Below, one piece after another: positions 1 to 8,129 of a stretch of DNA of 37,534 nucleotides (within the stretch, counting starts at the first letter, position 1; the number at the start of each line of letters is the position of its first letter). The stretch comes from Heyndrickxia sporothermodurans (GTDB lineage: Bacteria > Bacillota > Bacilli > Bacillales > Bacillaceae_C): assembly GCF_016785185.1 (NCBI RefSeq), contig NZ_JAEKDY010000027.1; one strand, 5' to 3'. A program made the translations under genes and the position numbers. Below the pieces are notes generated by a model. The model searched no databases, was not told the origin of the DNA, and saw only the letters and a program-made list of their open reading frames with translations.

Positions 1-130
1 ATCCATTATGGAGTCCTCCTTGGTTAACAAATTAGGGGTCAATTCATCGACGATTTGACACCCCGCATCATACCAAGAGGGCTCTTTTTGTTCAAGTCCC
101 CGAAAATCCTTCTAACAGGAATGCTCCTAG
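1..130 (-). mobile_element. Probable 5' end of an IS110-type insertion element, cut by the window edge
   Basis: Read on the minus strand, this stretch ends in a strong ribosome binding site (AAGGAGGA) followed by an ATG at position 6, so a gene starts here and leaves the window after two codons (Met-Asp). The roughly 120 bases ahead of it are clearly richer in GC than the AT-rich DNA after position 130, and they can fold: GGGGTCAA at 35-42 pairs with TTGA/CCCC at 55-64 with a two-base bulge. The layout (structured leader, RBS, ATG-GAT) resembles what I remember of the non-coding end of Bacillus IS110/IS116 elements, whose recombinases usually begin with a short run before a GLDVHK motif. IS110 elements encode a bridge RNA in this region. 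With only two codons visible the family call is an inference; another leader RNA is possible. Confidence 0.38.
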
Positions 131-233
131 TATTTATTTAAAATAAATCTATTTAAGTATTATTGCAAAAAACACATGAAAATAATCCTTTGTGGTAAAT
201 ATAGTTATAAATATTAATTTGGAGGATTAATAA

Positions 234-1766
234 ATGTCAAACGAACAAGTGAATATGCCGCAATTTCCTAAACCCATTTGGAAAGAGGGTGTTGAGTTAC
301 CTCGTTTTTCAACTTTAAATGAAGATATTGAAGTAGATGTCGCAATTGTTGGTGGAGGCATTACTGGAATTACAACTGCCTATTTGTTAACGAAAAAAGG
401 GTACAAAGTGGCAATTATTGAGGCGGGTGAGCTGCTAAATGGTACAACTGCGCATACAACTGCGAAAATCACTGCACAGCATGGTTTAATCTATGATGAA
501 CTAATTCAAAATAATGGAAAAGACCAAGCGAAATTATATTATGAAGCTAATATAGATGCATTCAAATTTATTAAAACGACGATTGACGAACTACAAATTG
601 ATTGCGATTTTAGTGAAGAGGATGCTTATATATATACGAATAGTGAGGATTATATTAGAAAATTAGAAGCAGAAGAAAATGCCTATAAGGAACTTGGTAT
701 TAATGGTGAATTAATCAATGAAATTCCAGTTGATTTTCCTATAAAAGCAGCTCTTATTATGAGGAATCAAGCACAATTTCACCCATTAAAATATTTAAAG
801 CCACTACTTGATTATATACAAAAAGAGGGTGGATTGATTTTTGAAAAGACGACAGCTACAGATGTCGATTATTCAGATCAGCCAATTGTTATTACGAAAG
901 AAGGTTTAAAAGTAAAAAGTAAATTTGTTTGCGCATGTTCACATTTTCCGTTTTATGATGGGCTAGGTTTTTATCCGACCCGAATGTATGCGGAGAGATC
1001 TTATTTAATTGCAGTTAAAACGGATAAGGATGTTCCACGGGGAATGTACATTAATGCGGAACAGCCGACAAGATCCTTCCGAACAATGACGTTGAACGGA
1101 GAAAAGGTCCTATTAGTCGGCGGTGAAAATCATAAAACAGGCCAAGGAATACCGACAATTCTTCATTATGAGGCGTTAGAAGAGTATGCGGAAAATGCAT
1201 TTGGAATTAATGAATTTTTATTCAGATGGTCTGCTCAAGATTTAACTACATTGGACAAGATTCCGTACATTGGGCGGATTACGAATAATCATGATCAAGT
1301 TTTTGTAGCGACAGGATTTAGAAAATGGGGTATGACAAGCAGTACAGTTTCAGCCATTTTACTTACTGATCTTATTTCGGGAACTAAAAATAAATATGAA
1401 GATCTATTCTCCCCATCAAGATTTAATGCAAACCCAAGTGTAAAAGAATATATCACGACAAATCTTGATGTGGCCAAACATTTAATTGAAGGTAAATTGG
1501 AGTATCCTTTGCGAGACATTAATGATTTAGCTAATGATGAAGGTTCAGTTGTCAATGTTAACGGTAAACGTGCGGGCGCGTATAAAGATGCTGACGGTAA
1601 AGTTTATGTAGTCGATACGACATGTACACATTTAGGCTGTGAAATTGAGTGGAATTCCGGTGATCGCACATGGGACTGTCCTTGTCACGGTTCACGATTT
1701 TCAATTGTCGGGGATGTGATTGAAGGACCTGCAGAAACACCATTGGGGAAAGTCGATTTAGATTAA
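234..1766 (+). CDS. yhfW: FAD-dependent oxidoreductase with C-terminal Rieske [2Fe-2S] domain (YhfW type)
   Basis: 510 residues, cytoplasmic, no signal peptide. The N-terminal part is a DAO/glycine-oxidase-like FAD domain: the dinucleotide-binding motif VAIVGGGITG lies at residues 37-46, and a second flavin-contact segment, TGFRKWGMTSS, lies near 362-372. The C-terminal ~90 residues are a Rieske domain: C464-x-H466 and C482-x-x-H485 are the cluster ligands, and C469 and C484 are the usual disulphide pair of Rieske folds. The length and domain order match Bacillus subtilis YhfW, a putative Rieske oxidoreductase whose substrate is not known to me. Start: ATG at 234 lies 8 bases behind GGAGG at 221-225. 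The gene stands alone and ends at an intrinsic terminator. The amine or amino-acid substrate cannot be deduced. Confidence 0.9.
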   Translation: MSNEQVNMPQFPKPIWKEGVELPRFSTLNEDIEVDVAIVGGGITGITTAYLLTKKGYKVAIIEAGELLNGTTAHTTAKITAQHGLIYDELIQNNGKDQAKLYYEANIDAFKFIKTTIDELQIDCDFSEEDAYIYTNSEDYIRKLEAEENAYKELGINGELINEIPVDFPIKAALIMRNQAQFHPLKYLKPLLDYIQKEGGLIFEKTTATDVDYSDQPIVITKEGLKVKSKFVCACSHFPFYDGLGFYPTRMYAERSYLIAVKTDKDVPRGMYINAEQPTRSFRTMTLNGEKVLLVGGENHKTGQGIPTILHYEALEEYAENAFGINEFLFRWSAQDLTTLDKIPYIGRITNNHDQVFVATGFRKWGMTSSTVSAILLTDLISGTKNKYEDLFSPSRFNANPSVKEYITTNLDVAKHLIEGKLEYPLRDINDLANDEGSVVNVNGKRAGAYKDADGKVYVVDTTCTHLGCEIEWNSGDRTWDCPCHGSRFSIVGDVIEGPAETPLGKVDLD

Positions 1767-1772
1767 GCAATG

Positions 1773-1801
1773 ACCACCTAATGTTGGTGGTTCTTGTTTT
1801 T
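1773..1801 (+). terminator. Intrinsic terminator after yhfW
   Basis: ACCACC (1773-1778) pairs with GGTGGT (1786-1791) around a 7-base loop, followed by a T-rich tract to 1801. It sits 7 bases after the yhfW stop. Confidence 0.75.
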
Positions 1802-1882
1802 GAAAAATTTAAAATGAAACTTAAAGGAGTTTTGCAACGTAAAAATTAGTTGAAAGTTATTTTAATGAAAGAAGGTTTCTTT

Positions 1883-2089
1883 ATGAGTGATAAAGGATGT
1901 ATAAAATGTGGAAGTACGGATGCTGGAAAAAAGGAAGTGGCCATGACAGGAACTGGACTTTCGAAAATGTTTGATATCCAAAATAACCAATTTATCGTTG
2001 TTTACTGTAAAAACTGTGGCTACTCGGAATTTTACAATAAACAATCCTCGACCGCCTCGAATGTATTAGACTTTTTCTTTGGAGGCTAA
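1883..2089 (+). CDS. Small zinc-ribbon protein (DUF2082-like)
   Basis: 68 residues with two cysteine pairs, C6-x-x-C9 and C42-x-x-C45, separated by a strongly patterned core (VAMTGTGLSKMFDIQ) and ending in LDFFFGG. This is the layout of the Zn-ribbon 'nucleic-acid-binding' family annotated as DUF2082 in Bacilli; no function has been shown that I know of. I chose ATG 1883 because AGAAGG lies 9 bases upstream and the zinc-ribbon starts immediately after it. An upstream in-frame start at 1850 would add 11 residues without an RBS. Monocistronic between two hairpins. Confidence 0.75.
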   Translation: MSDKGCIKCGSTDAGKKEVAMTGTGLSKMFDIQNNQFIVVYCKNCGYSEFYNKQSSTASNVLDFFFGG

Positions 2090-2090
2090 T

Positions 2091-2135
2091 AAAAAAAGGA
2101 GTTTCCTTTAACTGTTCTACAGTTAAGGAAGCTCC
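2091..2135 (-). terminator. Strong intrinsic terminator for the small zinc-finger gene
   Basis: An almost perfect inverted repeat, 18 bases on one arm and 17 on the other, with a 3-base loop, spans 2098-2135. On the minus strand it is followed by seven Ts (2091-2097), so it ends transcription coming from 2142-2354; on the plus strand no T-run follows, though the hairpin lies just behind the zinc-ribbon gene. Confidence 0.8.
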
Positions 2136-2141
2136 ACTTAC

Positions 2142-2354
2142 CTATTGATTATTTTCATACCAATCTGAGAATAACCCACTGCCATTACACCCCGGGCAAT
2201 CAAAAACATTTGTTACATAAAATTCATTAAGTGCTAGAGAATTGATGCCCTTCCCATAACAATCCGGGCATATTCCTTTAGACTCCATTTTTGCAATTTT
2301 TTCTTCATATTTATTTGCTTTCCACTCTTGAAATGTATTGAATAGTCCCAACAT
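2142..2354 (-). CDS. Small protein with two DnaJ-type CxxCxGxG zinc motifs
   Basis: 70 residues. Two motifs of the DnaJ central-domain type are visible, CPDCYGKG and CPGCNGSG, about 24 residues apart; together they form one C4 zinc site. The N-terminal part is charged and probably helical (FQEWKANKYEEKIAKME). Similar short proteins occur in Bacillus genomes as hypotheticals; without a J domain it is not a full co-chaperone. Start: ATG at 2354 is chosen, since AAAAGGA lies 10-11 bases upstream; a GTG two codons earlier (2360) would sit too close to that site. Its RBS falls inside a hairpin (2362-2384). Transcribed after the acyltransferase gene, 61 bases downstream of it, so the two may be an operon. 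Confidence 0.7.
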   Translation of the reverse strand: MLGLFNTFQEWKANKYEEKIAKMESKGICPDCYGKGINSLALNEFYVTNVFDCPGCNGSGLFSDWYENNQ

Positions 2355-2361
2355 ATCCACC

Positions 2362-2384
2362 CCATCCTTTTATTTTTAGGATGG
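2362..2384 (-). promoter_or_regulatory. Hairpin that includes the ribosome binding site of the zinc-finger gene
   Basis: CCATCCT at 2362-2368 and AGGATGG at 2378-2384 form a 7-bp stem with a 9-base A/T loop. On the minus-strand transcript one arm contains the AAAGGATGG Shine-Dalgarno region of the 2142-2354 gene, so folding would hide it. Seen as a repeat; regulation is inference. Confidence 0.35.
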
Positions 2385-2415
2385 ATAGGATTTGGGAAAT
2401 TTATACGCCTATTTA

Positions 2416-3402
2416 TTAAAGCCTAAGTTCAATTAATGGTTTAGTGTATTTTTTAATTAAATAACTTCCGAGAGTTAAACAGACGACAAATGAAAAAATG
2501 AAAAGCAAGAAATAATTTTGCGAAATTGATTCAAGTGTTTCGTCTGAGACAGCTGTTTCAATAATCTTAATAATAAAACCATGTAATAAATAAATATAAA
2601 GTGTTCGTTGTCCTATAATCGTTAATTTTGATCCGGTCGCAGGTACGAGTGCAAAAAATCCAAAAATAACGATTAATGTTAACAAGTATTGAAGCATACG
2701 GAAAAGCCCATCAAACCATTCAGCATTGCCCATATCTGCGTAAGAGGAGGAACCAAGCAACCATGGAACCGCATCCTTAGGAAAGGATAAACCAAATAGC
2801 AGAAAAGTTGACAATATGATTAAAACACCTATTACTGCTGAAAATTTCATGTTCTTTATCCAATTAATATGCTTTTGTTCAATTAAGAATCCTAATAGAA
2901 AATATGGGAAAAAGACAAAAGTTCTTGACAGACTTAAATAGTTCCCAACTTGATCCACATATCCTATTGCGATTCCTATTGCTACAGCAACTATAAGACC
3001 AATCCATTTTAACTTTGCAAAGGCATAAATAAGTACATTCCAACAAAATAAACTCAATAAAAACCATAAAGTCCAGTGTGGCTGTAAGAAATCAAATGTT
3101 AGGGATTTTTCATCGCCATTGATAAAATAAAAAAATGAATAGATGGCCTGAAAAATTAAATAGGGTAATAATATTTTTTTTACAGATTTAAGTAGATACC
3201 CTTTTTTGCGATATCCTTTCGCAAAATAGCCAGATATTAAAATGAAGGCAGGCATATGAAAGAGAAAAATGACCGTATACAAAGTGAAAAGAATATCATC
3301 ATTTCCTTTTAAAGGACTAATAACGTGTCCGAATACGACTAAGAAAATAAGGATTAACTTTGCATTGTCAAAATAAAGACTTCTCTTCGAAGAAGAAGCC
3401 AT
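2416..3402 (-). CDS. Acyltransferase-3 family membrane protein
   Basis: 328 residues, about ten hydrophobic membrane segments across the whole length. The N-terminus has the acyltransferase-3 (OatA/NodX/fucose 4-O-acetylase-like) hallmark: a short charged lead, YFDNAKLILIFLVVFGHVI with the catalytic-type His, followed by FHMPAFILISGYFAKG. Members transfer acyl groups, usually acetyl, from the cytoplasmic side to sugars or envelope polymers outside. It lacks the extracellular SGNH domain found in OatA proteins, as do the short Bacillus YkrP/YfiQ-type paralogues. The acceptor is unknown; no polysaccharide genes are nearby to suggest one. Start ATG at 3402 has GGAGGTG 7-8 bases upstream. Confidence 0.85.
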   Translation of the reverse strand: MASSSKRSLYFDNAKLILIFLVVFGHVISPLKGNDDILFTLYTVIFLFHMPAFILISGYFAKGYRKKGYLLKSVKKILLPYLIFQAIYSFFYFINGDEKSLTFDFLQPHWTLWFLLSLFCWNVLIYAFAKLKWIGLIVAVAIGIAIGYVDQVGNYLSLSRTFVFFPYFLLGFLIEQKHINWIKNMKFSAVIGVLIILSTFLLFGLSFPKDAVPWLLGSSSYADMGNAEWFDGLFRMLQYLLTLIVIFGFFALVPATGSKLTIIGQRTLYIYLLHGFIIKIIETAVSDETLESISQNYFLLFIFSFVVCLTLGSYLIKKYTKPLIELRL

Positions 3403-3723
3403 GCTAACACCTCCGAGAAATATTATTTTAAAAAATATTCTAGTGTTTTATTCTTAACTTACCATTAAAATATATAAAGTTTAGCTTGAGAATTTTCACA
3501 TTGAAAAATCAACCTTTCTTTAAGCAAATTTTATCATTTATATACCACAATTCAGTTACGGTAATCTAAAATCTATATTAAAAAATATTATTGTATGATT
3601 ATTTTTTTTACAAAACGATTACATGTCTCAATGTAAGTGAATTTAATAGTATTTCTTTCAGGTGATGAAATATAGTAAAATATAGTATGAATATAATGGT
3701 TAATACCAGATGAAAGAAGGTTT
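3403..3723. other. Divergent intergenic region with an inverted repeat
   Basis: 321 very AT-rich bases between the acyltransferase gene (minus) and topB (plus). No ORF with an RBS is seen. A perfect 6-bp inverted repeat with 6-base spacer, TTACAT-GTCTCA-ATGTAA, lies at 3619-3636. Several TATA(A/G)T-like hexamers occur at 3670-3700, but none has a convincing -35 partner, so I do not assign a promoter. Confidence 0.4.
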
Positions 3724-5919
3724 ATGGAACTAATGACTATTCCATTAATCATTGCAGAAAAGCCAGATCAAGGAATGAAACTTGCCGCACCTTTTCCTCA
3801 TAAGAAAATGAAAGGCTACATCGAAATCTCTCCAAATCAAACATTTCCAGATGGTGCTTATTTAACCTGGGCAGTTGGGCACTTATGTGAACTCATTCCT
3901 CCGGAAGAATATAACGCGAAATGGAAAAAGTGGTCCCTCGATACATTGCCTATTCTTCCTGAATCCTTTCAATATAAAGTAAAAAAGGACAAGTGGAATC
4001 AGTTTACGATCATAAAAGATTTATTAAAGCGCTCTGACATTGATGAAGTGATCATGGCGGGAGATGCGGAACGTGAAGGGGAAGCAATCATACGGATTAT
4101 TTTAAAGCAATGTCATAATCGTAAGCCGACGAAACGATTATGGATATCCTCCCTCACTGAAAAGGCTGTAGTAAATGGTTTTCAGCATTTACTAAGTGAA
4201 GAAGAAACGAGATCTATTTACTATGAAGCAATGAGTCGTGCATGCGCAGATTGGCTAATTGGGATGAATGCATCGAGGGTCTATACATTATTGCTACAAC
4301 GAAAAGGGATACGAGATGTGTTTTCAACTGGACGTGTGCAAACACCAACGTTAGCTTTAATCGTTAAAAGAGAAAAGGAGATTGAAAATTTCAAAAGTGA
4401 AACATTTTGGGAAGTCAAGGCTATTTTTCAAATGACAAATAAAAAGTATGAAGGCACATGGCATATCGATTCCGAAACGAGATTAAAAGAAGAAAAGAAA
4501 GCAATTGCCATCGCAAATTTTTGTAAAGGGAAGTCTGCTAAAATTGATGAAATAGAAAAGGAAAGAAAAGAATTTCAACCACCATTATTATTCAATTTGT
4601 CATCCCTACAAGCAACGGCGAATAAATTATTTAAGTTTTCACCAAAGAAAACATTAGATATTGCTCAAAAATTATATGTAAAAGGAATTATTTCATATCC
4701 GAGATCAGATTCGAGCTATGTTACAAAAGAAGAAGCAGCATTATTCCCTGAAATATTAAATCAAATTAGTCGTATTGAATCATATAAAGGATTTTTCCCG
4801 CTTCCTAATCAATCAGTTATGAATAATAAAAGATTCGTAAATGAAAAGAAAGTGACGGATCACTATGCAATTATTCCTACAGAGCAAGTGGTAAATCCGT
4901 TAACATTAGAAAAGGATGAAGAAAAAATCTATGATTTAATCGTTAGGAGATTAATTGCTGCTCATTTTGAAAAGAGTATTTTTGACTATACAACTGTTCA
5001 TACAATTGTAGATGAGCGGGCAACATTCATATCTAAAGGAAAACAAATGGTACAAGAAGGATGGAGAAAGGTCATCTATCAAATGGAGGAAACAAAAGAG
5101 GATAATGAGCAAGTTCTTCCTAATTTAACGAAAGATGAAACCGGTATTGTTTCGAAAGTAATGGTTAAAGACGGCAAGACACAACCTCCTAAGCGATATA
5201 CAGAAGGGCAATTAATCACATTAATGAAAACGGCTGGTAAGTTTATAGAAGATACGCAAATGCAAAGTATTTTAAGAAAAACTGAAGGATTGGGAACAGA
5301 GGCAACCCGTGCAGGTATTATTTCCGTTCTTAAAGATCGGAAGTATATCGAAGTGACTAAGAATGTAGTGTATCCCACTAAAAAAGGAATTTTGCTAATT
5401 GATAGCATTGGAAATAGTATTCTTTCTTCGCCGGAAATGACAGCTAAATGGGAGCAAAGACTTCATGAAATAGGGGAGGGAAAGGCTTCGCCAAATATAT
5501 TTTTGGAACAGGCAAAGAAGTTGTCAGTTAAGTTGATTGAAGATGCGAAAATGGCGGAAACGAAATGGGCATTTTCTTCAAGTCTACTTGATGAAATTTC
5601 TTCTAATACGATTGCAGGCAAAAAGGGGAAGAGAGTAAAAACTAGGCTTGGAAAATGTAAAAAATGCGATGGAATGATAATAGAAAAAGGAAATTTCTAT
5701 GGTTGCACAAATTACCAAAAGACTAAATGCAATTTTACCATTTCAAAGAAAATTCTCGGCAAAACGATTTCACAGAAAAATGTTTCAAAACTACTAAAAG
5801 AAGGAAAAACCGATTTGATTAAAGGATTTAAGAAAGATGAGAAAACATTTGATGGCTATTTAGAATGGAATCAAGATAAACAAATAATTCAATTTGATTC
5901 GGCATATGCAAAAAAATAG
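3724..5919 (+). CDS. topB: Type IA DNA topoisomerase III
   Basis: 731 residues; relaxes negatively supercoiled DNA and decatenates by single-strand passage. The TOPRIM domain begins at IAEKP (E12) and continues to MAGDAEREGE (D114, E116, E118), where the second acidic residue is Glu rather than the usual Asp. The strand-cleaving tyrosine is Y325 in SYPRSDS. GRVQTPTLALIVKRE at 203-217 and a conserved GLGTEATRA near 523-531 support the call. The C-terminus holds a single four-cysteine zinc ribbon (CKKC...C...C), then a topoisomerase C-terminal-repeat-like segment (GKTISQKNVSKLLKEGKTD). It is clearly diverged from the standard B. subtilis TopB, so it may be a second TopB-type paralogue. Two starts are possible: ATG 3724, only 3-4 bases after AAGAAGG, or ATG 3733 (MTIPLI), 12-13 bases after it. 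Confidence 0.92.
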   Translation: MELMTIPLIIAEKPDQGMKLAAPFPHKKMKGYIEISPNQTFPDGAYLTWAVGHLCELIPPEEYNAKWKKWSLDTLPILPESFQYKVKKDKWNQFTIIKDLLKRSDIDEVIMAGDAEREGEAIIRIILKQCHNRKPTKRLWISSLTEKAVVNGFQHLLSEEETRSIYYEAMSRACADWLIGMNASRVYTLLLQRKGIRDVFSTGRVQTPTLALIVKREKEIENFKSETFWEVKAIFQMTNKKYEGTWHIDSETRLKEEKKAIAIANFCKGKSAKIDEIEKERKEFQPPLLFNLSSLQATANKLFKFSPKKTLDIAQKLYVKGIISYPRSDSSYVTKEEAALFPEILNQISRIESYKGFFPLPNQSVMNNKRFVNEKKVTDHYAIIPTEQVVNPLTLEKDEEKIYDLIVRRLIAAHFEKSIFDYTTVHTIVDERATFISKGKQMVQEGWRKVIYQMEETKEDNEQVLPNLTKDETGIVSKVMVKDGKTQPPKRYTEGQLITLMKTAGKFIEDTQMQSILRKTEGLGTEATRAGIISVLKDRKYIEVTKNVVYPTKKGILLIDSIGNSILSSPEMTAKWEQRLHEIGEGKASPNIFLEQAKKLSVKLIEDAKMAETKWAFSSSLLDEISSNTIAGKKGKRVKTRLGKCKKCDGMIIEKGNFYGCTNYQKTKCNFTISKKILGKTISQKNVSKLLKEGKTDLIKGFKKDEKTFDGYLEWNQDKQIIQFDSAYAKK

Positions 5920-5952
5920 TGGAGCGGTGTTTCCCGCTCCACTATTTTTTTT
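5915..5952 (+). terminator. Intrinsic terminator after topB
   Basis: AATAGTGGAGCGG (from 5915) pairs with CCGCTCCACTATT (to 5946) and is followed by eight Ts. It overlaps the topB stop codon. The stem also lies just behind the end of the convergent yhfH gene and could stop transcription from both sides. Confidence 0.88.
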
Positions 5953-5963
5953 ACTTTAATCGA

Positions 5964-6098
5964 TTATTCAACTTTTTTTGATAGACAGTGCTCGCATTCT
6001 AAAATATACGATTCTGCTTGGTCTTCAACAGATTCACCGCATTCCGGACAAATCTTTTTTGAAAGATTAAGAAAAAACTCCACTGGATTTTGTAACAT
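5964..6098 (-). CDS. yhfH: YhfH-family mini zinc-ribbon protein
   Basis: 44 residues, read on the minus strand: starts MLQNPVEFFLNLSKK, then CPECGE, 15 residues, then CEHC, ending SKKVE. The two CxxC pairs around a short acidic segment and the N-terminal aromatic helix match the YhfH family of Bacilli, whose role is unknown. ATG at 6098 is supported by GGAGGGG 5-6 bases upstream. The gene is small enough to be missed by a length cut-off. It faces topB across the shared terminator. Confidence 0.72.
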   Translation of the reverse strand: MLQNPVEFFLNLSKKICPECGESVEDQAESYILECEHCLSKKVE

Positions 6099-6281
6099 GT
6101 AAACCCCTCCAATAATTTAATTTAAAATAGTGAAAACATGAAATATTTTTTATATTTTAACACTAATATAATACAGTTGTAAATAAGTTATTCTGTTATG
6201 ATACAGATTATGTTGAAAATTATATGATTGTGCATAGACAAAATGCCCTTTTCCAATAAATTTAGTTTTATTAAAAAATGA

Positions 6282-6311
6282 TTGACCATTACTTTTCAGT
6301 TGTGATATTGT
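6282..6311 (+). promoter_or_regulatory. Probable sigma-A promoter of the his operon
   Basis: TTGACC (6282-6287), 18-base spacer, TATTGT (6306-6311); GATATT at 6304-6309 with a 16-base spacer is an alternative -10. It leaves a leader of about 60 bases before hisZ. No T-box motif is present in that leader. The rest of 6099-6281 is AT-rich, with no further feature that I can support. Confidence 0.45.
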
Positions 6312-6379
6312 AGTAACAATTCAAACACTTTAGTTTGGTAGAGTGATAATATGATAAAGAATTTAGGAAGTGAGTTAAA

Positions 6380-7534
6380 ATGTTGTTACCAATTGGGAGT
6401 CAGGATGATTTTGGAGAAACGGTTACAAATAGAAATTTTGTCTTCGAAACGTTCCGCAAGGTTAGCACATTACGAGGGTATCAGGAAATCTCTACGCCCG
6501 TTGTAGAGTACGCAAATATATTTACGAATAAACATGTAGGAATGTCCTTGCAAAGTTTAATGAAATGGTTTAATAGCGAAGGTGAAATAGAAGTATTACG
6601 ACCGGATTGGACGACGGCCATTGCACGCGCTTTAACAAAGCATAATAAGGCCCCAGAAAAATGGGCTTATCAGGGTTCAATATTTAGAAATAATAAAGTC
6701 GGTGTGGAAAGTCGTCAAGTTGGAATTGAAATTATCAATTTTCCTAATTTTCACGGGGAATGTGAATGTTTATTAATGGCAAGAAACTTTCTTGATGAAT
6801 TAACAATTAATCACTATGTAATTGAGTTAGGACATACTGGTATTTTTGAGTATTTTATAAACCAACTTGATTTAAGTGACGAAGAAATAAAAGCACTACA
6901 GATCGCTATGCATGATAAAAGAAAAGACAAAGTTTATCAATTGGTAGCACGAAACGGTAAAGAACATATTGCTTCGGAATTAGTGGTCTTAATCGATGCT
7001 TTTGGACCGTTTGAAGAGGTACTGAATGATTATGAGATACGATGGGGAAATTACCCTGTTCTTCTGAAAATCGTTAATCATATAAAAAAGTTAGCAGAAT
7101 TATTAAATGAATCCGGAAAGGTACCAGTCATCGTTGATTTAGGAATGGTTAAAAAATTGCCGTATTATTCAGGAATTATATTTAGGGGATTGTTAGAGGA
7201 AAATGGATCAACATGTTTCTCGGGTGGTCGTTATGATAAATTGTATGATCAATTTGGAGAAAACAAAAATGCTGTGGGGTTGGGTTTTGATGTCGATATT
7301 TTAGCCAAACAATTAAGGATTGTTAATAAACCAAAACGAATATGTGTTATTGCATCAGATGAAACATTGTCGTATGCAGAAAAAATTAGAAAAGACTATG
7401 CCGATTTTATTGTAGAAGTGTTTTACGATGATGAAATGATTGATAAAGATAACTTCCAAAAAGTAATTTATATACTTCAAAAAGACGGAGAATATGAGGT
7501 GATAGAAAATGAAGATATGTATCGCTTTAACTAA
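6380..7534 (+). CDS. hisZ: ATP phosphoribosyltransferase regulatory subunit
   Basis: 384 residues. A histidyl-tRNA synthetase paralogue without aminoacylation activity; it forms the hetero-octameric ATP phosphoribosyltransferase with short-form HisG and is needed for activity and histidine feedback. Class II synthetase fold signs: FRKVSTLRGYQEISTPVVEY (motif 1 region, about 26-45), the segment LRPDWTTAIARAL (about 74-86), and FSGGRYDKLYDQFGENKNAVGLGFD (about 284-308), the HisRS-like 'GGRYD' loop. First gene of the operon; start ATG 6380 has GGAAGTGAG 7-8 bases upstream. Its last 26 bases overlap hisG, so translation is coupled. Confidence 0.93.
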   Translation: MLLPIGSQDDFGETVTNRNFVFETFRKVSTLRGYQEISTPVVEYANIFTNKHVGMSLQSLMKWFNSEGEIEVLRPDWTTAIARALTKHNKAPEKWAYQGSIFRNNKVGVESRQVGIEIINFPNFHGECECLLMARNFLDELTINHYVIELGHTGIFEYFINQLDLSDEEIKALQIAMHDKRKDKVYQLVARNGKEHIASELVVLIDAFGPFEEVLNDYEIRWGNYPVLLKIVNHIKKLAELLNESGKVPVIVDLGMVKKLPYYSGIIFRGLLEENGSTCFSGGRYDKLYDQFGENKNAVGLGFDVDILAKQLRIVNKPKRICVIASDETLSYAEKIRKDYADFIVEVFYDDEMIDKDNFQKVIYILQKDGEYEVIENEDMYRFN

Positions 7535-8129
7535 AGGAAGGCTAGAAAATCAATTTTTGGATTATTTTCAATCACTTTCATATAACTTAGAGCCATTAAT
7601 ACATAAAGGGCGAAAGCTTTCAATTGAGACAGAACAGTTTCATTTCATTTTTGCAAAAGGAGTGGATGTAGCTACCTATGTAGAGCATGGGATAGCTGAT
7701 TTAGGAGTCGTTGGAGAGGATATTTTACTTGAGTATCAGCCGGATGTGTATAACTTATTGGCACTTCCTTTTGGAAAATGTCAATTTGCCCTCGCAGAGC
7801 GAAAAGAACATCCACCAACAGTGAGTAAAAGAACAATCGCCACGAAATATCCATTTGTTGCAACAGAATATTTTCGAAAAAAAGGTGAATCAGTGGATAT
7901 TGTCAAGCTTGAAGGTTCTGTTGAACTAGCACCAATTCTTGGATTGGCTGATGCGATAATCGATATCGTCGAAACCGGGACTACATTAAAGGCTAATGGA
8001 TTGATTGTTAAAGAGACAATCCATTCAATATCTGCACGATGTATTGCTAATCGCTCCTCATTGAAAATAAAAAGAGAAAAACTAGCCCCTATTATCGAAT
8101 TGTTGGAGTCAAAGGAGTTTATTAAATGA
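7509..8129 (+). CDS. hisG: ATP phosphoribosyltransferase catalytic subunit, short form
   Basis: 206 residues; first committed step of histidine synthesis, joining ATP and PRPP to give N1-(5'-phosphoribosyl)-ATP. It lacks the C-terminal regulatory domain of long HisG, which agrees with hisZ next to it. Motifs: IALTKGRL at the N-terminus, GVDVATYVEHGIADLGVVGED (about 49-69), KLEGSVELAPILGLADAI, and the PRPP loop DIVETGTTL (about 152-160). The start ATG at 7509 lies inside the end of hisZ and is preceded by GAGGTGA. The stop overlaps the hisD start (ATGA). Confidence 0.95.
   Translation: MKICIALTKGRLENQFLDYFQSLSYNLEPLIHKGRKLSIETEQFHFIFAKGVDVATYVEHGIADLGVVGEDILLEYQPDVYNLLALPFGKCQFALAERKEHPPTVSKRTIATKYPFVATEYFRKKGESVDIVKLEGSVELAPILGLADAIIDIVETGTTLKANGLIVKETIHSISARCIANRSSLKIKREKLAPIIELLESKEFIK

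Noticed and set aside
163..205. Sigma-A promoter for yhfW from TTGCAA (163-168) to TATAGT (about 200-205).
   Set aside because: The spacer is far too long, and no better pair was found.
5079..5408. A 109-codon minus-strand reading inside topB.
   Set aside because: Antisense shadow of conserved topoisomerase sequence, no RBS or family resemblance.
6099..6379. Possible T-box or riboswitch before hisZ.
   Set aside because: No T-box signature (AGGGTGGNACCGCG-like) and no stable terminator/antiterminator in the leader.
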